From NCBI RefSeq assembly GCF_958979055.1, contig NC_084891.1, positions 4,654,501 to 4,718,500 of the forward strand: DNA of 64,000 nt. The letters are read 5' to 3'. The notes beneath the pieces were generated by a model that was not told the DNA's origin, did no database searches, and saw nothing but the letters and a program-made list of their open reading frames with translations. Each line of letters opens with the position of its first letter. Position 1 is the first letter of the stretch. This document shows, one piece after another, positions 58,569 to 64,000 of the stretch. Source of the DNA: Alnus glutinosa (Eukaryota; Streptophyta; Magnoliopsida; Fagales; Betulaceae). The position numbers were made by a program, and so were the translations under genes.

Positions 58569-59738
58569 TTGGAATTTGTCAACATCTTGTTTCATGTCAA
58601 GGAAAATGCCTATACACCTAAGGTAGTCTCCATTGGCCCACTTCACCATGGTAAGGAAGGCTTGAAAGCCATGGAAGCACATAAGAAGAGGTACCTGCAA
58701 GATTTTATCCGACGGACCAATAATGAAAGCTTGGAGTTCTATACCCAAGTTGTAAAGGAGAAGGAAGCAAGACTGCGTGGTTGCTATGCAGAAACCATTC
58801 AGTTTAGCAGTGATGAATTTGTCATTCTAGTCGATGCTGCCTTCATCATTGAGGTCTTACTAAGGCACTATTTCCGTGAGCCACAAGGTAAAAATGACTG
58901 CATATTTAATAAACCGTGGATGTTACAGGATGTATGGCCTGACCTCCGATTGCTTGAAAATCAGCTTCAGCTTCCACTCTTCATTCTTGAGGATCTTTTT
59001 GGCGCTTACAAAATAACAGACTCATTCCTGCAAAATGAGAGACTTTCCATCATTGATCTCTCACATAACTTCTTCAAAGAGGTAATGTATTTGGAGGGAA
59101 CGGAAGACAGATTTAAGAATATCCGTTCTTCCAAAGTTGAACATTTTGTTGATCTCTTTAGACACTTGTATAGTTGTATCTACCTTTGAAGGAGAAGCCT
59201 AAAGGCAAAACTCAAACACCAACCACGCCCACTATGACAGAACTACACCAGGCTGGAGTCAGGTTTAATGTGGGGTCAAGCAGAAATTTATTTGACATAC
59301 AATTCAGTGAAGGGAAACTAGAAATCCCAAAACTTATTTTAAGTGATGAAACAGAGCTCTCAATCTTCTCGCCTTTGAGCAATTGTATTATATGGAGAAT
59401 GACATGAATGATTATATTATCATCATGGATTGCCTTGTTAACACTCCTAACGATGTGGATTTACTGGTTGAGTATAAAATTGCTGAGAATAGGCTAGGAG
59501 GCGACAGCAATGAAGGGTTGACTCTTATTAACAAACTTGGCAGGGTGGCTATTTTTGACAATAATAACTTCTGCTTTGCAAGTCTTTGTGAAGAACTGAA
59601 CCCTGGCACAAGTGGAAGGCAAACTTGAAACAAAATTATTTTAACACACCATGGGCCAGTGCTTCGGTTATTGCAGGTGTTATTCTCCTTGTACTCACTT
59701 TTGTACAAACAGCGTGTTCCATCATGTCCACCTTTTAA
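58569..59738 (+). pseudogene. DUF247 copy 3, pseudogene
   Basis: It lies in tandem with the intact copy at 63240. The start codon site reads TTGGAATTTGT where the intact gene has ATGGAATTTGT, and about 50 codons after it are deleted. The frame from HVKENAYTPKVVSIGPLHHG to FRHLYSCIYL runs to a stop at 59187-59189. The rest continues in shifted frames: TPTMTELHQAGVRFN, then MNDYIIIMDCLVNT, then the C-terminal membrane helix VIAGVILLVLTFVQTACS with a stop at 59736-59738. At least two frame shifts are needed, so no functional protein is expected. Confidence 0.9.
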
Positions 59739-59870
59739 GATGGAAAGAAACATTGATAGGTCACTGCATGGCAGTTGTTTCTATTATTGCTGCTGTTATT
59801 CTTCTTCTTCTGTTTATATCTGTGTAGATTCAAATTTTCTCATGGTCTTCTAGTTCTTTCAAGAAACTGT

Positions 59871-59902
<32 letters not shown>

Positions 59903-60529
59903 ATTAAGATAAACTTCTGTTTCTGCAAGCTATATATGCTCTGGCTGTACCGCGAGTTTTTACCAGTTAAATGATCTTACTGTAGCACCTAATGCTAATA
60001 AATTCTGCTTTAATTGAGTTAAGATGCCTTTGATTCTTCACAAACTTAGGCCTTATCATATGAATTATTGGGTGATCTTCCAAGTTTAATGATGCAATCT
60101 GAATGCTTGACAACATTGCACTTCAATAAGAGAGCTGAAGGAATTATAAAGTATGTGATTGAAAAGGATAAATGAAAGAATGTTGTCAAGGGTTTAGTTA
60201 TTAGTTAACCAAGGTGTGAGCAAAAATTGAAGCTTCAGGGTTTCTAGTTATTAACTGGTAATGCTTCACCTCATTTTACTTATCAAAGAACTTATGCCTT
60301 TTGAGCCAAATAATTTATTTGAGATCTTGCTATCAACCTCCTGACCTAAAAAATACAATTTTTCAATACTAACAGATTTACGAACAGCACCAACATTGCT
60401 CATTGCATGTAAAGAACAGCATCCGTTCAACAAGTATATGCCCCGTTCTAAGTTCTGAACAGCCTGAAAGAGCCTTGTATTTATGCGGTAAGTAAGTGTA
60501 ACACTGCTTTTGATGCCATTTTATCTTAG
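59739..60529. other. Spacer after the DUF247 pseudogene
   Basis: AT-rich DNA with a T-run (59872-59900) and no recognised gene. Confidence 0.4.
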
Positions 60530-61180
60530 GGTCCCATGAAGATTTGAGGTGCACAACACCATTGAATGCCTATTCCTCCGAATTGATTGCAAGTGAGATC
60601 TATGCTGTTGCTGTTGCTGTTGTCAAAAACTCTTTTGGGTGAGAGAGTGAGGCTTTTTGGGTGTGTTGGGAGTTAGAGTTTGAGTATTTGTGACCATCTT
60701 TGTCTATTTTAGTTAAAGAAATTTCTGTGTGATCGCCTTCGCCGGTGGACATTTGCCGAATCAGATAAATTTTGTGTCTTTGATTTACCTGAATTTGACG
60801 CAATTTTCAACACAAACATCCAGCTCTATCCTTTTACCCAATTGAGTACTACATATGAGGATTTCTCTTCTGATTTTATCTGCCACTTTTCTCATTTCAT
60901 TCTTGTGGCTTTTGTACCAGGTTTGTTACAGGAAGTTAATGTTGATCTTCTAAGACCAGGGAGGATGAGTACATTTGGGACTTTTCTTGTAAATTGTGGT
61001 CTCGTCAAGGAAGGGATATTGAGAAAGCCAGAAAACACAAATCCTTTGAAAGCTAGCCGTCTATGCATATCTGCTCAACCATGTTGATTGCCCTGATCTA
61101 TGCCTTCTCATTTGTATACTATAATGTGTGAAAATGGTTGTTAGAAGTGCCCAAATCGGACCTGAAATGAGCTGAAATGT
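60530..61180 (+). pseudogene. Dead copy of exons 2-3 of the membrane-protein gene
   Basis: 60530-60645 matches the start of exon 2 of the gene at 44025 (TGCACAACACCATT, TTGATTGCAAGTGAGATC), then degenerates. 60907-61180 matches exon 3 ([35 protein letters not shown]), but carries frame changes near 61070 and lacks the [10 protein letters not shown] part. No exon 1 is present. It marks the start of the second tandem unit. A small expansion of GCTGTT occurs at 60603-60620. Confidence 0.85.
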
Positions 61181-61317
61181 AATACTTTTCTCATTTTAAT
61201 TTGTTCAAACATTCATGCCAAAATAAGTTCTCGAAAATTTTATTGCATTTAATTTTTTCAAAATTCAGTTCTTTCACCTATAGATCAGAGTACTCTAAGA
61301 GCACGTTGATACAGAAA

Positions 61318-62265
61318 GTGAAATGCAAGGCAAATGGTGATTCTATCTGATGCTTTCTTTGGTTCCCTTAAGCCCTTAAACAATAAGATGAAACAAAAGA
61401 ATTATGAAATTGCCATTTCCGGTTAGAATATTAATTAAGCTTTCGGGATAAGCGGTAATTTAAGTCCTAAGTTTGAACCTTGTTTCCGACATTCATTTTT
61501 CATTTTAATTAAATATTTCACGTGTTGGGTCTCACTCATTGTGGAAGAGTTTGAACCCACACGTGATGATTGAACTCCAGTCACTTGTACAAAATTTATT
61601 TACTTGGTAACACATCTATTTGTTAATGAGAAATAAATGGGCTAATCAAGGAAAGTAAAAGAAGAAAGAAGACGAAGAACATGGAGAAGTAACACCTAAT
61701 TGCATTGCTTTTATAGCTTCATGGTGGTGGTCTTTTCTCTTTGTGGTTCTCAAACCGTTAAGAAGAGCTACAGTTGAAGGTAGGTGATGAAACAAATATT
61801 TCTATCCAAGGAAGGGTGACAACCTGCCTGGTTGCAATTATTGGCTGTACAGATGCCATGGGGCCTGCATTGGATAATATTTTTTCTTTTCCCTTTTGTT
61901 TTGTTTTGTTTTTTTTTTAAAACAAAAATATTAACAAACAACCCAAAACAAAAAACACTCAAAAATTACATTAACTATTATATAAACAAACAAAAAGACA
62001 AATCATCCTCTAAAGCCTTAATCTAGGAATGTACAAGGAAACAGAATTGAAAGGAAAACTTGAGTTGACTTGACTTTTAGAGGAACATGTATCATACAAC
62101 TGGGGAGAGGGAGTTTGATCTTTGCTTATCAAAGAGAGAGGCGGCTCTGATCTTTTGGGTGCAAAGCAAATCTGCATTTTATCCAAAAAAGAGTAAAGCT
62201 CTTTGCTGCAGCGTTTCCCAGTGATCTACAGAGGCAAAACATACTTGTATACTTCTCTACAGCAG
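61318..62265 (+). promoter_or_regulatory. Promoter and leader exon of the last DUF247 gene
   Basis: It holds one GTGAAATGCAAGG repeat (61318), then the conserved block from about 62080 (TGTATCATACAACTGGGGAG). The TATA position reads TTATCAAAG rather than TATAAA (about 62126-62134). The leader ends ACAGCAG|GTTCAA at 62265/62266; an intron to just before 63240 is inferred. It is parallel to 55256-56329. Confidence 0.55.
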
Positions 62266-62849
62266 GTTCAATACCTTCTTCTTTCTTGAGTTTATATCTT
62301 TTTATCCTCTGATATCACTTAGATTTGTTAGTTTTAACACCCTTTCTCTTAAAGTTCAAAGTTACTTATGTTTACTGCAATGGCGATTTCTGGTGATGGC
62401 ATAAAAAGTTGCTAATTTGATCCAAAAGTTGATCTTTTTGTCATTTTTTTTCCCTTCTATTTGGAATTTTGGTTTGTGCTAAGAGTGGGAATAATTCTTT
62501 ATATTGAAGCATTGAGATTTAAATGAGTATTGGCATCTGGTATATATCCTGCAAATTAAATTGATGTATTAGAGAGTGCTCTGAAGAGGTAGAACAAGAG
62601 GACATGCATACAAATATCCTCTCTTCTTTTATTTGTTTTTATAATATTTAAAAACACCAGTAAGTGAAAGAAAAGAATAGAGAAAAAGGGATGATGTGAG
62701 AGTTTGCATGTTTGTCCAGTTTTTACTCTTTTCTAATTTCCATTGTTAGGGCTCTGACCTTGCCCTTAGAGGTTGAATTCCCAGTCTCTGTTGACATACT
62801 TTTCCTTTGAATTTATAAAAGATCCAATGATGATGAGTGATGAATCGAA

Positions 62850-63010
62850 TAAATGAGGATTTCCAATAATTGGGATGTTCGAATTGCGTGAGGGAGACTG
62901 CGGAGCCTACTTGGGACAAGTGGGCCCTGCATCACCCTCGTCCCTCTCTATGAGATTGCCCGAATTGCGTGCATTTCGGACACCCCAATCGGAGGCGAAC
63001 CCAATTCAAT
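62850..63010. repeat. Possible small inverted-repeat element
   Basis: ATTGGGATGTTCGAATTGCG near 62868 is roughly mirrored by CGAATTGCGTGCATTTCGGACACCCCAAT near 62951-62980 in the inferred intron. The ends are short and no target duplication is clear. Confidence 0.3.
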
Positions 63011-63239
63011 TTGAATTTTCTCCTAAAAAAAAGAAAAAAGAAAAATAAAACAACCAATATCCTATGCTTGCACTATAAAATCGTGTCTTCTTTCCATTTT
63101 TGCTCATGAATTTGAATAAAACTCAAGCAAGACAATGATCAAATCTATTTAAAGCTATCTAAATTCTGTCTTATATTGTCATTTATAAAAAGGTATAATA
63201 GATTGTGTCTTGAGTGATTCTCATTGCTCAACGTCTTTA

Positions 63240-64000
63240 ATGGAATTTGTAGACACAGAAAGAAAGCAAATGGATGGAAATAATCATGCCTCATTCGACA
63301 TAGAAAATCCTCAAGATGCATTGGAAAATTCAATAACACAGGAGTTGGACAACTTGTCTCTCTCATTCTCTGCATGTAGTATCTACAGAGTTCCAGAGCG
63401 ACTACGTCATGTCAAGGAAAGAGCATATACACCTAAGGTAGTCTCCATTGGCCCGCTTCATCATGGTAGGGAAGGCTTAAAAGCCATGGAAGAGCATAAA
63501 AAGAGGTACCTGAAAGATTTTATTGAACGGGCCAATGAAAGCTTGGGGTCCTTTATCAGAGTTGTAAAGGAGAAGGAATCAAGTCTGCGTGGTTGTTATG
63601 CAGAAACCATTCAATTAAGCAGTGATGAATTTGTCAAAATCATTCTTGTGGATGCTGCCTTCATCATTGGTGTCTTATTGAGGCTCAAATTCCGTGACTT
63701 GCAAGATGAAAATGACCGCATATTTAGTAGACCATGGATGTTGCAGGATGTATGGCCTGACATGCTATTGCTTGAAAATCAGCTTCCATTCTTCATTCTT
63801 GAGGATCTTTTTGACCTTGGCAAAGTAGCAGTCTCATCCAAGGGGCTCTCCATCTATGAGCTTTCACATAACTTCTTTATAGATCTAATGCATTTGGAGG
63901 GAACGGAAGACAAGCTGGGGAAAATCTGTCGTTCTGAAGTTAAACATTTTGTGGACTTCCTAAGACACTTACATCTACCAGATTTGAAGCAGAAGCAGCA
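63240..64000 (+). CDS. DUF247 (UPF0481) protein, cut by the window end
   Basis: The frame is open for 253 codons from ATG 63240 to the window edge with no stop. It begins MEFVDTERKQMDGNNHASFD and shows the family marks IYRVPERLRHVKERAYTPKVV, SIGPLHHG, YLKDFIERANESLG, LRGCYAETI, ILVDAAFIIGVLL, PWMLQDVWPDMLLLENQLPFFILEDLF and KHFVDFLRHLHLPD. It matches gene 1 at 3030 throughout, so the remaining 190 or so codons, including the membrane helix, should lie outside. The start is supported by alignment with gene 1. The upstream leader and inferred 5'-UTR intron match the other copies. Confidence 0.9.
   Translation, partial: MEFVDTERKQMDGNNHASFDIENPQDALENSITQELDNLSLSFSACSIYRVPERLRHVKERAYTPKVVSIGPLHHGREGLKAMEEHKKRYLKDFIERANESLGSFIRVVKEKESSLRGCYAETIQLSSDEFVKIILVDAAFIIGVLLRLKFRDLQDENDRIFSRPWMLQDVWPDMLLLENQLPFFILEDLFDLGKVAVSSKGLSIYELSHNFFIDLMHLEGTEDKLGKICRSEVKHFVDFLRHLHLPDLKQKQ

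Overview
The window looks like nuclear DNA of a eudicot, probably a woody species; the exact lineage is an inference I cannot settle. The signs are spliced genes with GT-AG introns, AT-rich intergenic DNA, plant DUF247 genes, plant Ty3/gypsy, Ty1/copia and L1 elements, and many small fold-back DNA transposons. All multi-exon gene models below were built by hand from splice sites and reading-frame continuity.

Layout. 0.6-4.4 kb: an intact DUF247 gene with a conserved leader exon. 4.7-9.7 kb: remains of a second, tandem DUF247 copy that has lost its first half and both ends. In its middle sits a 3.56-kb gag-only LTR element (5633-9189) whose two 397-bp LTRs look identical and whose 3' half carries twelve 65-bp repeats made of hairpins. 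9.7-11.3 kb: a broken copia fragment. 11.3-13.27 kb: a chimeric, inverted partial copy of the two genes that follow. 13.3-21.1 kb (minus): an 8-exon UTP7/WDR46 gene (526 aa). 23.6-31.6 kb (minus): a 10-exon RimM fused to a UDP-GlcNAc-pyrophosphorylase-like domain (683 aa). 32-38 kb: transposon-rich spacer. 38.4-39.3 kb: 40S ribosomal protein S2 (280 aa). 44.0-55.1 kb: a 3-exon gene for an unrecognised 216-aa membrane protein, with a 9.5-kb first intron packed with a TRIM-like tandem array, a solo LTR, LINEs and fold-back elements. 55.2-64 kb: a tandem duplication carrying a DUF247 pseudogene, a dead copy of the membrane-protein gene's last exons, and an intact DUF247 gene that runs off the window.

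Common themes. Three unrelated genes for small-ribosomal-subunit biogenesis or structure (UTP7, RimM-like, uS5/RPS2) lie within 26 kb. The DUF247 genes share a leader-exon and promoter module with a 59-80-bp repeat present in 2, 4 or 1 copies. At least seven fold-back elements from different families share 8-11-bp target duplications, pointing to Mutator-type mobilisation.

The most unusual items are the hairpin array inside the young gag-only element, and the inverted UTP7/RimM chimera. The chimera abuts the UTP7 stop codon, so the UTP7 3' UTR may be antisense to RimM exon 7.
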